Assembly: GCF_030815255.1 (NCBI RefSeq)
Contig: NZ_JAUSWN010000019.1
Span: forward strand, 1 to 58,034
Direction: 5' to 3'
DNA from: Hathewaya limosa
GTDB lineage: Bacteria > Bacillota > Clostridia > Clostridiales > Clostridiaceae
Length of the DNA stretch: 58,034 nucleotides
Shown: positions 44,477 through 53,707 of the stretch, piece by piece
How positions within the stretch are numbered: the first letter of the stretch is position 1
Layout: the number at the start of each line of letters is the position of its first letter
The notes under the pieces: model-generated
Databases searched by the model: none
Seen by the model: the letters and a program-made list of their open reading frames with translations, nothing else
What the model was told of the DNA's origin: nothing
Made by a program: the position numbers and the translations under genes

Positions 44477-45178
44477 ATGTCAAAAGGAAAGATTTCATTA
44501 ATAATTTTAGGCGTAGTAATTATCAGTTCATGTGCAGGAACCTTTATTTATAAAAATATAGTTTCTAAAAATACTAATTTAAATACTACTAAAATAAAAC
44601 AAAATTACAAAACTATAGAAAATGATTGTAATAAAGATACTAAATTCATTGACTATGAAGAATCAAACTCCTCACAAATTAATTCAGTCAAAACTAACGT
44701 TAATTCTAAAGTATCAAAAAATAATTTACATAATAATAAACAAAATTCAACACTTATATCTAAAACAAAAAAAATAAACGATACAAATGTTGTTAAAACT
44801 AATGAAAGGAAAGATGCCCTTAAAGAAACACCAAATAAAACTACCATTTCTAAACCTACAAAAGAACATGCTTTTACTTTTATAAAGGCTTCTCAATATA
44901 TAAATATTCATTATTATAAAGGCAAATATAATATTTATTCAGTAAGTAAAGATGACTATACATTTAGTTTTAAATTACTTGATCCTAATAATTCCAAAAA
45001 TCAAGGATTAGGTATAACTCTTTTTACAGATGATAATAAAAAACCTTATGTAGATAAAAATACTAATGAAGAATATTATGAATTTATTTCTAAAGATCTT
45101 AGTATGATACAATCAGGTGGCAGTGGTACTGTTGATAAAGGAAGAATTCATGAAAATGGTATTATAAAAATAAATTAA
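44477..45178 (+). CDS. Membrane-anchored protein of unknown function
   Basis: This 233-residue protein has one N-terminal membrane segment (residues 5-25, ISLIILGVVIISSCAGTFIY), so it is probably anchored with the rest outside. A long Asn/Lys/Thr/Ser-rich linker (about residues 30-130) leads to a C-terminal domain of about 100 residues rich in aromatic residues, for example INIHYYKGKYNIYS and EEYYEFISKDLS. I do not recognise that domain and see no catalytic motif. AAAGGGG precedes its ATG. It has a terminator shared with the convergent VOC gene. Confidence 0.75.
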   Translation: MSKGKISLIILGVVIISSCAGTFIYKNIVSKNTNLNTTKIKQNYKTIENDCNKDTKFIDYEESNSSQINSVKTNVNSKVSKNNLHNNKQNSTLISKTKKINDTNVVKTNERKDALKETPNKTTISKPTKEHAFTFIKASQYINIHYYKGKYNIYSVSKDDYTFSFKLLDPNNSKNQGLGITLFTDDNKKPYVDKNTNEEYYEFISKDLSMIQSGGSGTVDKGRIHENGIIKIN

Positions 45179-45205
45179 CTTTTACATAGATATATAATAA
45201 TCTTA

Positions 45206-45253
45206 ATAAAAGCTATGAAATATATAAATTCTATTTTATATTCCATAGCTTTT
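45206..45253. terminator. Bidirectional terminator between the anchored-protein and VOC genes
   Basis: TAAAAGCTATGAAATATA and TATATTCCATAGCTTTTA pair with a mismatch near the loop, with T-runs on both strands. Confidence 0.75.
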
Positions 45254-45274
45254 ATTTTTACTTTATTTTATTAT

Positions 45275-45637
45275 TTATTTTTCTTTTAACCCGAATTTAT
45301 TTCCTGAGTCATCATGAAAATATGTTAACTTACCAAATGGCATTTTTATAGGTTCTCCCTCAAAAACTACACCATTTTCACTTAATTGCTTGTATGTTTT
45401 TTCAAGATCATCGCATTCAAACATTATAATTGGTTTTAAATCTTTTATTATTGAATCTTCTCTTGGGAACAATACTATAGGTGTTTCTGCTCCTTCTGGC
45501 GCTACTTCTAACCATCTAAAATTTTCACCCATTTTTTCATCCTTTTTAACTTTAAATCCCATTTTATATTTCCAAAATTCTAAAGCAATATCTTGATCTT
45601 CAACATAAATTGATACACTTGATATTTTATTAATCAT
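45275..45637 (-). CDS. VOC-family protein (glyoxalase/bleomycin resistance fold)
   Basis: This 120-residue vicinal-oxygen-chelate protein has the two beta-alpha-beta3 units of the fold. VSIYVEDQDIALEFWKYKMGFKVK starts the first, and IMFECDDLEKTYKQLSENGVVFEGEP and TYFHDDSGNKFGLKE the second. The family includes glyoxalases, antibiotic-binding proteins and dioxygenases; the substrate is not evident, and metal ligands are not obvious. GGAGG precedes the ATG. It is the next gene after the MBL-fold gene on the same strand, 101 bases away. Confidence 0.85.
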   Translation of the reverse strand: MINKISSVSIYVEDQDIALEFWKYKMGFKVKKDEKMGENFRWLEVAPEGAETPIVLFPREDSIIKDLKPIIMFECDDLEKTYKQLSENGVVFEGEPIKMPFGKLTYFHDDSGNKFGLKEK

Positions 45638-45738
45638 TTATATTCCTCCAATTACTATAATAATTAAATACTTAATATAAGAATTACTATTATAGTTTTC
45701 TCTAGAATCTAATTAATAATACCTAGTGTATAAATTTT

Positions 45739-46593
45739 TTATTTTATAGTTTTTCTATTTCCTTCTATAAAAACTTTTAAATCATTTATTTCTTCTTCAG
45801 TAGGTCTTTTACAAAAACTTTTTTGGAATTTCTCTATACATTCTTCTAACTCAACACTTTTGCCTACTATATTTCCTATATCTTTTATATATCTAGAAAA
45901 ATTTTTAAAACTTTCCTTTGTATATTTAGGATGATGAGCTGGTATATAATAATTTGCATTATATTGCTCTAACTTATCTAAAAGAGGGTACAATTTCTCT
46001 TTACTATAACTCCAAGGTTCATTATACATATCTAGATAAATAGCATCTCCTAAAAAAACTACTTTTTCTTCTTCTACATGTATGATGCAACAATCATCAG
46101 AATGATCACAAGGAAAGTGTTCTATATTAATATTTATTCCTCCTAAATCCATCCTTATATTTTCCTTAAATACTATATCTGCTAAAGGAATCTCTACACA
46201 TCTATGATTATTAGGTAATTCTATTTTTATATTTTCACTACAAAATTCTATTTCTTCTCCTCTTTTTACCCTTTTATCAATATCCTCATTTGTCCATTTT
46301 AGGGTATTAAGCCATTTAAGTTTTTCATTAGTTTTTTCTTGTACCAAATTAACTAAATCCATAGTAGTAACACCAAAAACATGATCCCAATGCCAATGTG
46401 TAAGTACGAGATATTTCAATGGTGAAATATCTAACTTAGAAACTTCATTTAAAAATTTTTGTGCATGTGCCCTTGAATTTCCACCATCTATAACTAAACT
46501 ATATTTATCTCCAACAATTAATCCTAAAACTGGTCTATCACCTTTTTCTACAAAATCACTATAATAAATTCTGTCTGTAAGCTTATTAAGCAT
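45739..46593 (-). CDS. MBL-fold metallo-hydrolase
   Basis: This 284-residue protein has the metallo-beta-lactamase fold. The metal motif is LTHWHWDHVFGV (HxHxDH), followed by the later His in HFPCDHSDDCCIIHVEEEKVVFLGDAIYLD and the final PAHHPKYTKE. Such enzymes hydrolyse lactones, thioesters, phosphoesters or other substrates using two metal ions. The substrate cannot be told. GGAGG precedes the ATG. The two genes after it are the VOC gene and an anchored protein, with no clear link. Confidence 0.85.
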   Translation of the reverse strand: MLNKLTDRIYYSDFVEKGDRPVLGLIVGDKYSLVIDGGNSRAHAQKFLNEVSKLDISPLKYLVLTHWHWDHVFGVTTMDLVNLVQEKTNEKLKWLNTLKWTNEDIDKRVKRGEEIEFCSENIKIELPNNHRCVEIPLADIVFKENIRMDLGGININIEHFPCDHSDDCCIIHVEEEKVVFLGDAIYLDMYNEPWSYSKEKLYPLLDKLEQYNANYYIPAHHPKYTKESFKNFSRYIKDIGNIVGKSVELEECIEKFQKSFCKRPTEEEINDLKVFIEGNRKTIK

Positions 46594-46692
46594 ATATTTT
46601 CCTCCAAGTTAAAAATTCTAAAAAACTAATATTTCTCTTATTATAATTGAAATATTTACTTTTTAGAAGCTAAAGATACTGTATGCTGAAAA

Positions 46693-47214
46693 TCAAACTT
46701 CCTCTAATAATTTATTTTTATCTTTATCATTAACAAACTTGTCTATAATAAATGCCATTATTATTATTCCTAGTATATCTGTAAAAAATCTTGTTAAAGT
46801 AAATTTCCATCCTAAAATAGCTCCTTCTATAAAAGTCATATATATTTTTGTCGTAGACCAAGATCCAACAAAAATCATTACATTTAAAAATTTAGTTCCT
46901 TTTTTCAATAACATTCTAGCTATAGGAAAAGATGCATAAAGTGGTCCTGCCGTTGCTGACCCTAAGAGAAAAGATAATATTATACCTTTAATTCCTGAAT
47001 CATAGCCTATGTGTTTTATAACTTTCTCTTTAGATATCCATACATCCATAAGTGATATCAATACAAAAACTGGAGGTACAACCTTTAACATTTGCCATAT
47101 ATTATCAAAAGTTATATTAATAGCATGCTTACCAAAATCAGGTTTAAATATAATTAATAAAATTAATACTATTCCCATAATAATAACATTTTTATATCTT
47201 TTTATTATTTTCAT
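46693..47214 (-). CDS. Permease half, C-terminal subunit of a split DUF318/YraQ-like permease
   Basis: This 173-residue protein has four predicted membrane segments. The block GSATAGPLYASFPIARMLLKKGT is typical of the DUF318/YraQ-type permease family, as is FVGSWSTTKIYMTFIEGAILG. The family is usually a single protein of about 300 residues; here it is encoded as two genes overlapping by ATGA, the other being at 47211-47690. Together the two give about 330 residues. The substrate of the family is not well known (metalloid or metal efflux has been proposed for related ArsP). AGGAGTGA precedes the ATG. Confidence 0.75.
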   Translation of the reverse strand: MKIIKRYKNVIIMGIVLILLIIFKPDFGKHAINITFDNIWQMLKVVPPVFVLISLMDVWISKEKVIKHIGYDSGIKGIILSFLLGSATAGPLYASFPIARMLLKKGTKFLNVMIFVGSWSTTKIYMTFIEGAILGWKFTLTRFFTDILGIIIMAFIIDKFVNDKDKNKLLEEV

Positions 47215-47690
47215 CTAAATATCACTCCTATAACTAAAGCTACAAAAAATGAAAACATAAATGCTAATCCATTTCTTAAAAAAGTTACTTTTTTACCAAA
47301 ATACTTAGCTTCTAATGGCATAGTTAAAATACCAACCATCATAATTGTAGATATAAATGCCCCTATTTGTGCCATTCCTGCTCCATTTTTTATTAATGTG
47401 GCTCCTAAAGGAAAGGCTATAAAACCAGCCATCATAGTTATAGAACCTATTATAGAAGAAATTATTACTCCTAAAATTCCTGATTGATCACCTATTAATT
47501 TAGCTATAAATTCCTTATCTAAAATTGCTAACATTACTCCTACAATAGACATTACACATAAAACTGTAGGCAATATATTTTCAAAAGATTTTATAGCTTC
47601 TTTAAGAGCCTCTTTAGTCTTTTTATCATCTTTATAAAATGAAAAAATAGTAAATACTATGGCTACTATATATATTAATTTTTCAAACAA
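47211..47690 (-). CDS. Permease half, N-terminal subunit of a split DUF318/YraQ-like permease
   Basis: This 159-residue protein has four predicted membrane segments, with IIGSITMMAGFIAFPLGATLIKNGAG and ISTIMMVGILTMPLEAKYFG. It parallels the GSATAGPLYASFPIARMLLKKG block in the second half, suggesting an internal duplication in the ancestral permease. TTG at 47690 is the start, with AAGGAGG seven bases before it. Its TGA overlaps the second gene's ATG (ATGA), so both should be made in equal amounts and probably form one transporter. Confidence 0.75.
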   Translation of the reverse strand: MFEKLIYIVAIVFTIFSFYKDDKKTKEALKEAIKSFENILPTVLCVMSIVGVMLAILDKEFIAKLIGDQSGILGVIISSIIGSITMMAGFIAFPLGATLIKNGAGMAQIGAFISTIMMVGILTMPLEAKYFGKKVTFLRNGLAFMFSFFVALVIGVIFR

Positions 47691-48016
47691 GGATCTTCCT
47701 CCTTATTAAGTCTTATAGTACTTAATTTAAAAGTATATATTATAATATATTCCTTGTTTTATAATAGGTACATTGTAAGCTAACCTCTTATTATATTAAT
47801 ATTATTCATTACGTTAATTTCATTGGCTATTGATATTATAAAATTAACTTTCTACAAAATTAAGTTTTACTTATGTATTTTTCCATTCCATCTTGTATAT
47901 AAGATTCATTAAATAATTATCTTTATTAAGATTTTATTAGTTTAATAAAAAAACTTAGAATGTGTAATAAAACATACTCTAAGTTTTTATCTCTTTTATA
48001 TTAAAATAAATTTTTT
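47691..48016. other. Intergenic region upstream of the split permease
   Basis: This 326-base gap holds a terminator at 47948-47988 (listed separately) for the reductase gene. The rest, 47691-47947, is AT-rich and must contain the promoter of the permease pair. No riboswitch, clear operator or ORF was seen. Confidence 0.55.
47948..47988 (-). terminator. Intrinsic terminator after the flavodoxin-like reductase gene
   Basis: AAAAACTTAGA and TCTAAGTTTTT pair, with TGTGT/ACATA near the loop, and T-runs on both strands. Confidence 0.75.
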
Positions 48017-48565
48017 CTAAATATTATACCCTAATTTATAAGCTTCCTCTTGGACCTTAAGATTATCAGAAACTTGCACCTCCTCATCTGTACATACCCC
48101 ATATACATCTACAAGTTTTAATCCTATATAATTGCAAATTTCTTTAATTGTCTCTTCTACAATTCTAGGTCCTTCATTAGGTAATGCTCCTCCGTAAGTC
48201 ATTAAAAGTACACATTTTTTCCCCTTGAGTTGTTTTTTATTGCTTAATCCATAAATTCTATCTATAAAAGTTTTTAATTGTGCAGACATTGACCACCAAT
48301 AAACTGGTGTTGCTAAAACAAGTATGTTTGCATCACTAATTAATGGATATATTTCTTGCATATCGTCATTTATAATACAATGTCCAATTTCTTTATTTTT
48401 ACAGGCATTACAAGCTTTACACCATTGCAAATTTTTTTCTTGTAAAAATATTTTATCAATTTTACATTTTTCATTTTTATCTTTTATACCATCTAAAAAC
48501 TTATCAAGTAATATATCAGTATTTTTATTAACTCTTGGACTCCCTTGAATTGCTAGTACTCTCAT
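48017..48565 (-). CDS. Flavodoxin-family NAD(P)H-dependent FMN reductase
   Basis: This 182-residue flavoprotein has the flavodoxin-like fold: VLAIQGSPRVNKNTDILLDKFLDG binds the FMN phosphate, and ILVLATPVYWWSMSAQLKTFIDRIYG is the typical flavin-ring loop. An inserted CKACNACKNKEIGHCIINDDM resembles the cysteine loop of iron-sulfur flavoproteins; C-K-A-C-N-A-C could bind a cluster. It may reduce quinones, azo compounds or O2. GGGGGG precedes the ATG. No partner is evident nearby. Confidence 0.8.
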   Translation of the reverse strand: MRVLAIQGSPRVNKNTDILLDKFLDGIKDKNEKCKIDKIFLQEKNLQWCKACNACKNKEIGHCIINDDMQEIYPLISDANILVLATPVYWWSMSAQLKTFIDRIYGLSNKKQLKGKKCVLLMTYGGALPNEGPRIVEETIKEICNYIGLKLVDVYGVCTDEEVQVSDNLKVQEEAYKLGYNI

Positions 48566-48629
48566 TTTAAATCCCCCTATTTATTCTGTTAGTTATCAAA
48601 ATTATACCATTATTTCGATATAAAGTTTC

Positions 48630-49613
48630 TTACTTTTTCTTAACTCCTTTATCATTTAATTTAACTAATTTTTCTCTATAAATTTCTATTTTACAATTAC
48701 TTGATATCAATAACTTTGCTTCATTATAAAAATCTACATATTCATTTATATGTTTAGGTTTACACACCATACTTTGAACTGAAAACTCTGACTTCGTCAT
48801 ATTTACTATAATATTTTTTAAATAATTTTGATTTTCTACAGTATATTTGTTTATATTTACTTTTTGACAACCATTAAATTTAGTAAAAACCACATGATAT
48901 TTAGGTACTCCCCCCAAACAACTTTTTTCTACATACGTAGGTGATAAATAATGTATAGTAGTTTTCAATACTCCCTCATACATTACAGTTCCACCTTTAT
49001 ACCCATTTGATTTATTAATATTTAAATAAACATGCTTAATTTTTAGTTCATTACTTGTGCTTAATATTTCTATTATATTGTTGTTATTAAACCCTACTTC
49101 TATAGTAAATAATTCTTTTATATTGAACTCTGTAACCAAAACTGGTACTTTTACAATATCCTCACTTTGTTTAGATAAACTTTCCTTATTTTTAATATTT
49201 AAATCTTTTATAAAGTTTAACTTTAATTTATTGATATTAGTATAATTTTTTGTTATTGCCTTAGGTACTTTCTTACTTTTAGTTTTAATATCAACAATCT
49301 CTCTATCTTTAAATACAATTTTTTTATCATAACTTTTTTCATATTGTTTATCTTTATTTCCATTTGATTTATTATTTTTAGCTCTATCTATAATATCTGT
49401 TTGCTTATATTTTTCCTTATTGCTTCTTATATTTTCACTATTTTTTTTAATGTTTTTATATTTATCGTTTAATTTTTTCATATCCCTCATATTTTCATAT
49501 GGATATTTACATTTTGAATTATCTATACTTTTTATTTTATTTTTTAATAATTTTTTATTACTTCCTTGATAATATAATAATATCATTATTAAAATACTTA
49601 AGTTGTTATCCAT
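48630..49613 (-). CDS. SPOCS-like (DUF3794-type) protein with basic linker
   Basis: This 327-residue protein has a hydrophobic N-terminal stretch (DNNLSILIMILLYY) that could be a membrane anchor, then about 110 residues of Lys/Asn/Asp-rich, low-complexity linker. A C-terminal domain from about residue 155 resembles SPOCS: its phrase GVLKTTIHYLSPTYVEKSC aligns by pattern with GYIINNISYVTPSQGYSKSC in the next gene. The start is ATG 49613, with AGAGGA just before it; ATGs further up have no ribosome site. A role in spore coat or exosporium is inferred from the family. Confidence 0.6.
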   Translation of the reverse strand: MDNNLSILIMILLYYQGSNKKLLKNKIKSIDNSKCKYPYENMRDMKKLNDKYKNIKKNSENIRSNKEKYKQTDIIDRAKNNKSNGNKDKQYEKSYDKKIVFKDREIVDIKTKSKKVPKAITKNYTNINKLKLNFIKDLNIKNKESLSKQSEDIVKVPVLVTEFNIKELFTIEVGFNNNNIIEILSTSNELKIKHVYLNINKSNGYKGGTVMYEGVLKTTIHYLSPTYVEKSCLGGVPKYHVVFTKFNGCQKVNINKYTVENQNYLKNIIVNMTKSEFSVQSMVCKPKHINEYVDFYNEAKLLISSNCKIEIYREKLVKLNDKGVKKK

Positions 49614-49757
49614 AAAATCCTCTAATTTCATTACTATAATTAATTTTATAAAAAAAATATACTTTATATTCATAAATTATACTTTTTATTTAAACTTATT
49701 AAGACTTTTTAATTTCTAACTATGTATTTTTATAAAACTTTTTTTAACAATAAAGAT

Positions 49758-49792
49758 AAAAAAACTGCTAACAAAGATATCTTTGTTAGCAG
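49758..49792 (-). terminator. Intrinsic terminator of the cysteine-rich SPOCS-like gene
   Basis: CTGCTAACAAAGAT and ATCTTTGTTAGCAG are exact 14-base arms; on the minus strand the stem is followed by seven T residues. Confidence 0.85.
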
Positions 49793-49833
49793 CGCTATAA
49801 TATTTTATTAATAATAACTTTTAAAAGTTATTA

Positions 49834-50637
49834 TTAAAATTCTGTATCAACGTTCATTTGACATCTTTCTGGATTACAAAATTCTGTATTGTATTCAGAA
49901 TGATGCATTTTTTTATAACCTTCAACTAGTATACTTAACTCTAATTTAAGAACTATTTTTTGAACTATACTACAATATACTTTTCTATAGTCATCACAAC
50001 ACTTATCATGACAATTATCACATTGAGGCATTTTATTTATAGTTAATTCGGAAATTTCAAATGAATTTAATTCACAATAAGGAATTTCATTAAATACCTT
50101 TTTCTCATAGCTTAACTTTTCACAAAGAGATGAACCCATAGTACCAGTATCACATCTATTATTTTTCATAGTATTATTTGCATATGGACATTCAGTTTTT
50201 ATACATTTATTCATGTGCATTTTTCCATCTAAGTCAGAAGCATCGATACCCATACTGAATGGTGTTTTAACATCTATATCATTCCATATATTTCTATGAG
50301 CCATACAACAAGATTTTGAATATCCTTGTGAAGGTGTTACATAACTTATATTATTTATAATATAACCCTCTACAAATAATTGTCCTCCTATTAATTTTGC
50401 TTGTGTAACTACGACATCTCTTTTTATTCCTTTTATTTCAGTAAATCCACCAGGTATATTTACTTTATTGATAATTGCAGTATTAGTCTCTACATTACCT
50501 AAAACTTTAGATATTTTATATTTCCCTTTGCCATTATCCTTTACGCAATCACTAGTACTTAAAACCTTTGACTCTACATTTATTTCGCAATTATCATCAT
50601 TAAATGATTGTACCATTGAACTATCGTTTTCGCTCAT
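49834..50637 (-). CDS. Cysteine-rich SPOCS-like protein
   Basis: This 267-residue protein carries a SPOCS-type pattern (IKGIKRDVVVTQAKLIGGQ, then FVEGYIINNISYVTP) and a second similar block with SIVQKIVLKLELSILVEGYKK near residue 230. About sixteen or more Cys residues are scattered through it, for example CDNCHDKCCDDY, pointing to metal binding or disulfide cross-linking as in spore coat or exosporium proteins. There is no signal peptide. AGGAAGAGTGA precedes the ATG at some distance. It precedes the other SPOCS-like gene, with a terminator between them, so the two are separate transcripts. Confidence 0.6.
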   Translation of the reverse strand: MSENDSSMVQSFNDDNCEINVESKVLSTSDCVKDNGKGKYKISKVLGNVETNTAIINKVNIPGGFTEIKGIKRDVVVTQAKLIGGQLFVEGYIINNISYVTPSQGYSKSCCMAHRNIWNDIDVKTPFSMGIDASDLDGKMHMNKCIKTECPYANNTMKNNRCDTGTMGSSLCEKLSYEKKVFNEIPYCELNSFEISELTINKMPQCDNCHDKCCDDYRKVYCSIVQKIVLKLELSILVEGYKKMHHSEYNTEFCNPERCQMNVDTEF

Positions 50638-50691
50638 TTGTATATCACTCTTCCTTATCCGTTTTATTTAGAAATTAAAAATATGAAATTT

Positions 50692-50725
50692 GTATAGGTC
50701 ATTATAGATCTATAATGACCTATAC
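50692..50725. repeat. Perfect 34-base palindrome between divergent genes
   Basis: The left half is GTATAGGTCATTATAGA and the right half TCTATAATGACCTATAC; no loop and no mismatch. It lies 55 bases before the SPOCS-like gene and 194 bases before the DUF1002 gene. No T-run follows on either strand, so it is not a standard terminator. The rest of 50638-50918 is AT-rich promoter DNA. Confidence 0.75.
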
Positions 50726-50918
50726 TTTAATGATATGAAATCTTTACAAGTTTTGTGCCTATAGAATTTCTTAATTTAATTGTAATATTTTTAATATAAC
50801 TTTAAGAGTTTTTGTAAACTTATTTACACTATTTTAATTTTCATATGTGATATAATATTTTTTATTAACAATTAAATATTTTTTATTATGGACAACAAAA
50901 GGAAGGAGTTTCTTAAAA

Positions 50919-51968
50919 ATGAAATTCAACAAATTAATAAGCAAATTTTTAGTTATCGTACTTTCTTTATCTTTTTTAACAGCCTTACCGGTAAAGGAAG
51001 CTTATGCAGATGCTTTTAAAGTTGTTACAATAGGAGCTGATTTAAGTAAAGAACAAAAGGAAGAAATGCTTAAATACTTTGGTGTTACCAAAAATGATGC
51101 TAATATTTTAGAAGTTACAAATACAGAAGAACAAAAATATTTAAAAGGTGTTGCATCTCAAAAAGAATTAGGTACAAAATCTATATCTTGTTCTTATGTA
51201 GACCCAACTAATAAAAATGGATTAACTATATCTACTCATAATCTTTATTGGGTTACTGAAAACATGATAAAGAATGCGTTGATTACTGCTGGTATACAAA
51301 ATGCTAATGTTAAAGCTGCTGCACCTTTTAATGTATCAGGTACTGCCGCTCTTACAGGAATATTAAAAGGTTTTGAAAACAGTAAGGGTGGAGAAAAACT
51401 TGATGAGAATAAAAAGAAAGTTGCTAACGAAGAATTAGTAACTACAGGTAAATTAGGTGAAAAAATTGGACAAGATCAAGCAGCTGGTTTAATAAACGAA
51501 GTAAAAAAAGATGTAATTAAAGAAAAACCTAAAACTGAAAAAGAAATAGAAAAAATAGTAGTAAATGTAACAAACAATGTTGGACAAAGTTTAAGTCAAG
51601 AAGATATTAATAGTATTACTAAATTAATGGGAAAAATTAATAAATTAGATTTAAATTTTTCTCAATTAAAAGATCAACTAAATGATGTCTCAAATAAATT
51701 AAAAGATACTTTTACAAGTGAAGAAGCAAAAGGTTTTTGGGCAAAAATAAAACAATTTTTCGTGGATATTTGGAATGCAATAAAAAATCTTTTTAGTAGT
51801 TCAGATGATACTAAAAAAGATAGCGATTCTCCTAAAACAGAAGATGGAAATAAATCACCTTCTGCCAATAATTTAAGTACTCCACAATCAAATAAAGAAA
51901 AACAATCTAGTACTTCTACTTCAACATCTTCACAAGATAATTCAAATAATACTAGTACTGCTCAATAA
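50919..51968 (+). CDS. Secreted DUF1002-family protein
   Basis: This 349-residue protein has a signal peptide ending at AYADA (residues 30-31). The mature part opens VVTIGADLSKEQKEEMLKYFGV, the DUF1002 (YpuA-type) hallmark, and DUF1002 continues to about residue 240 with ISCSYVDPTNKNGLTISTHNLYWVT. A tail of about 60 residues is rich in Ser/Thr/Asp/Lys (KDSDSPKTEDGNKSPS...) and ends with no membrane anchor. Function is unknown; it is presumably outside the cell. AAAGGAAGGAG precedes the ATG. Confidence 0.85.
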   Translation: MKFNKLISKFLVIVLSLSFLTALPVKEAYADAFKVVTIGADLSKEQKEEMLKYFGVTKNDANILEVTNTEEQKYLKGVASQKELGTKSISCSYVDPTNKNGLTISTHNLYWVTENMIKNALITAGIQNANVKAAAPFNVSGTAALTGILKGFENSKGGEKLDENKKKVANEELVTTGKLGEKIGQDQAAGLINEVKKDVIKEKPKTEKEIEKIVVNVTNNVGQSLSQEDINSITKLMGKINKLDLNFSQLKDQLNDVSNKLKDTFTSEEAKGFWAKIKQFFVDIWNAIKNLFSSSDDTKKDSDSPKTEDGNKSPSANNLSTPQSNKEKQSSTSTSTSSQDNSNNTSTAQ

Positions 51969-52009
51969 AAAAATATCTCTAGGAAATGTCATTATTTCCT
52001 AGAGATATT
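51969..52009. terminator. Bidirectional terminator of the DUF1002 gene and the ABC-2 permease operon
   Basis: AAATATCTCTAGGAAAT and ATTTCCTAGAGATATTT are exact 17-base arms around a short loop, with T-runs on both strands. Confidence 0.85.
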
Positions 52010-52043
52010 TTTTATTTAAGTAATTTATAAAATTTTATTTATT

Positions 52044-53705
52044 TTATTTCATTAATTTCTCCAAAGGTATATTAAAAATTTTTCTCCATGATAAAATAAT
52101 TATTAAAATTAATACTGCTCCATATATATACACACCTATGGGCCAAAAAAATATAAATACAGCATGAACTCCTCCAAAAATACCTGTTAATATGCTTCCT
52201 AATAAATAAGGCGCCACATCTCCTTCTGCCTTAATACTTTTATCACTTTCGGAAAAAGGCAACGCCTTATCCATTAGATAAAAGGAGAAAAGATTTAATA
52301 TAATAATTACTAAGAACACTATTATTAATTGAGGAATAACCTTTATCCCAAAAATAAATACCCACAAAATACTAAGTAAAATAAATATAGGAAATATAAA
52401 CTTATAAAATATAGCTTTGAAACAACCTTTGAAGATATTTGAAATTTCATCTACTGGAGAAGTTATATAAACCCATGAACCTTGAAATTTTTGCGAATAT
52501 TTTATGTTTGTAGCAACTGTACATAACAACATTACAGCAAAATAAATCAATAAATAAGTCTTTGAATTATTCATAGATGTTTTCCATTGTGCAAAGCCTT
52601 TAACCATATTCTCATGACTTGCTGGAAAGATCATTATTAATGGAAAAGCTAAAGCTAAACCCAGACTAGGATATATTCTAAATTTAATTTCTCTTTCACT
52701 ACTAAATAAATTATAAGAAAAATTAAAAAATATTCTCTCCTGTCTATTTCTACATATTATTCTACTTATTCTAAATGAAAATTTCTCTTTTTCTTTTTTA
52801 CTTTTGCATGTATTATTGTTTAATTTTTCTAGATATTCTTCAAACTTAGGTGTCAGTTGCCAATATATAATAATTGAAACTATAGGTATAATTATTGCCA
52901 ATAATGTATGTGCTATTAAATATCCTTTAATTTCTCCTGATTCAATCATTGTAAGCGGTGATGCAAACCACATTGGAATTACAAAGTAATGCCATAACTT
53001 ACTTGTAAAATTAACTTGTATATCTACAACATCAAAAATTCTACCTGCCAATTGACTAAAAAGTGTTATAAATATACTTAAAATAATTTGTACAAAGTTT
53101 ATCATGTCTTTTAGTTTCTCTCCATCAAAAAACTTTAAAACTAAGAAATAAACAAAAGTAGTTATTATTATCATAAATATATCTATACATATTATCTCTA
53201 GTAAAAATACTAAGGTAAAAAACACACCATATCTTAATGAAACTAATATAGAAACTCCTGTAAGAGATAATGTTAAACTAAACATATATATAAGTATATG
53301 AGTTAATTTAGCTGCATTTAATGTCCTAGAATCTACACCTCTAGTTCCTATTAAGATTTTATCACGAACATCTAAAAGAACTGTTGAAAAATCCGACATA
53401 AATATTGTTAGAACAAAAAACATAAGCATAAAAAAATAAACAGTCATCTGCCATAATATATTAATTTTAAATCCTATAAATAAGGCTAAGATAATCCCCA
53501 TAAAACCATTTAGAACTATAGAAGATTCCATTTTACTTTCTTCTTTATCACTATTTTTTTGCCTATTAAAAACTGTTGGAACCTTTCTTCTGTCCATAGT
53601 TAATTTAATTTTTACAATAGACCTCATAATATCATAATCTACACCAAACTTAGTATAAACACTTTTAAACTTGTCTATAAACTTTAAACTCTTAAATTCC
53701 TTCAT
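52044..53705 (-). CDS. ABC-2 type transporter permease
   Basis: This 553-residue polytopic protein has about twelve membrane segments and no ATPase domain. It resembles large permeases of ABC-2 exporters that pair with a separate ATPase. The motif DVRDKILIGTRGVDSRTLNAAKLTHILIYM occurs in such Firmicute permeases. It lies two bases after the ATPase gene stop, so the two genes form one transporter. AAGGAGTGA precedes its ATG. Export of a peptide, lipid or antibiotic is likely, substrate unknown. Confidence 0.75.
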   Translation of the reverse strand: MKEFKSLKFIDKFKSVYTKFGVDYDIMRSIVKIKLTMDRRKVPTVFNRQKNSDKEESKMESSIVLNGFMGIILALFIGFKINILWQMTVYFFMLMFFVLTIFMSDFSTVLLDVRDKILIGTRGVDSRTLNAAKLTHILIYMFSLTLSLTGVSILVSLRYGVFFTLVFLLEIICIDIFMIIITTFVYFLVLKFFDGEKLKDMINFVQIILSIFITLFSQLAGRIFDVVDIQVNFTSKLWHYFVIPMWFASPLTMIESGEIKGYLIAHTLLAIIIPIVSIIIYWQLTPKFEEYLEKLNNNTCKSKKEKEKFSFRISRIICRNRQERIFFNFSYNLFSSEREIKFRIYPSLGLALAFPLIMIFPASHENMVKGFAQWKTSMNNSKTYLLIYFAVMLLCTVATNIKYSQKFQGSWVYITSPVDEISNIFKGCFKAIFYKFIFPIFILLSILWVFIFGIKVIPQLIIVFLVIIILNLFSFYLMDKALPFSESDKSIKAEGDVAPYLLGSILTGIFGGVHAVFIFFWPIGVYIYGAVLILIIILSWRKIFNIPLEKLMK

Positions 53706-53707
53706 AT

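Noticed and set aside
45654..45700. Hairpin between the VOC and MBL genes as a terminator
   Set aside because: The arms ACTATAAT / ATTATAGT pair but with a bulge, and no T-run follows in the transcribed direction.
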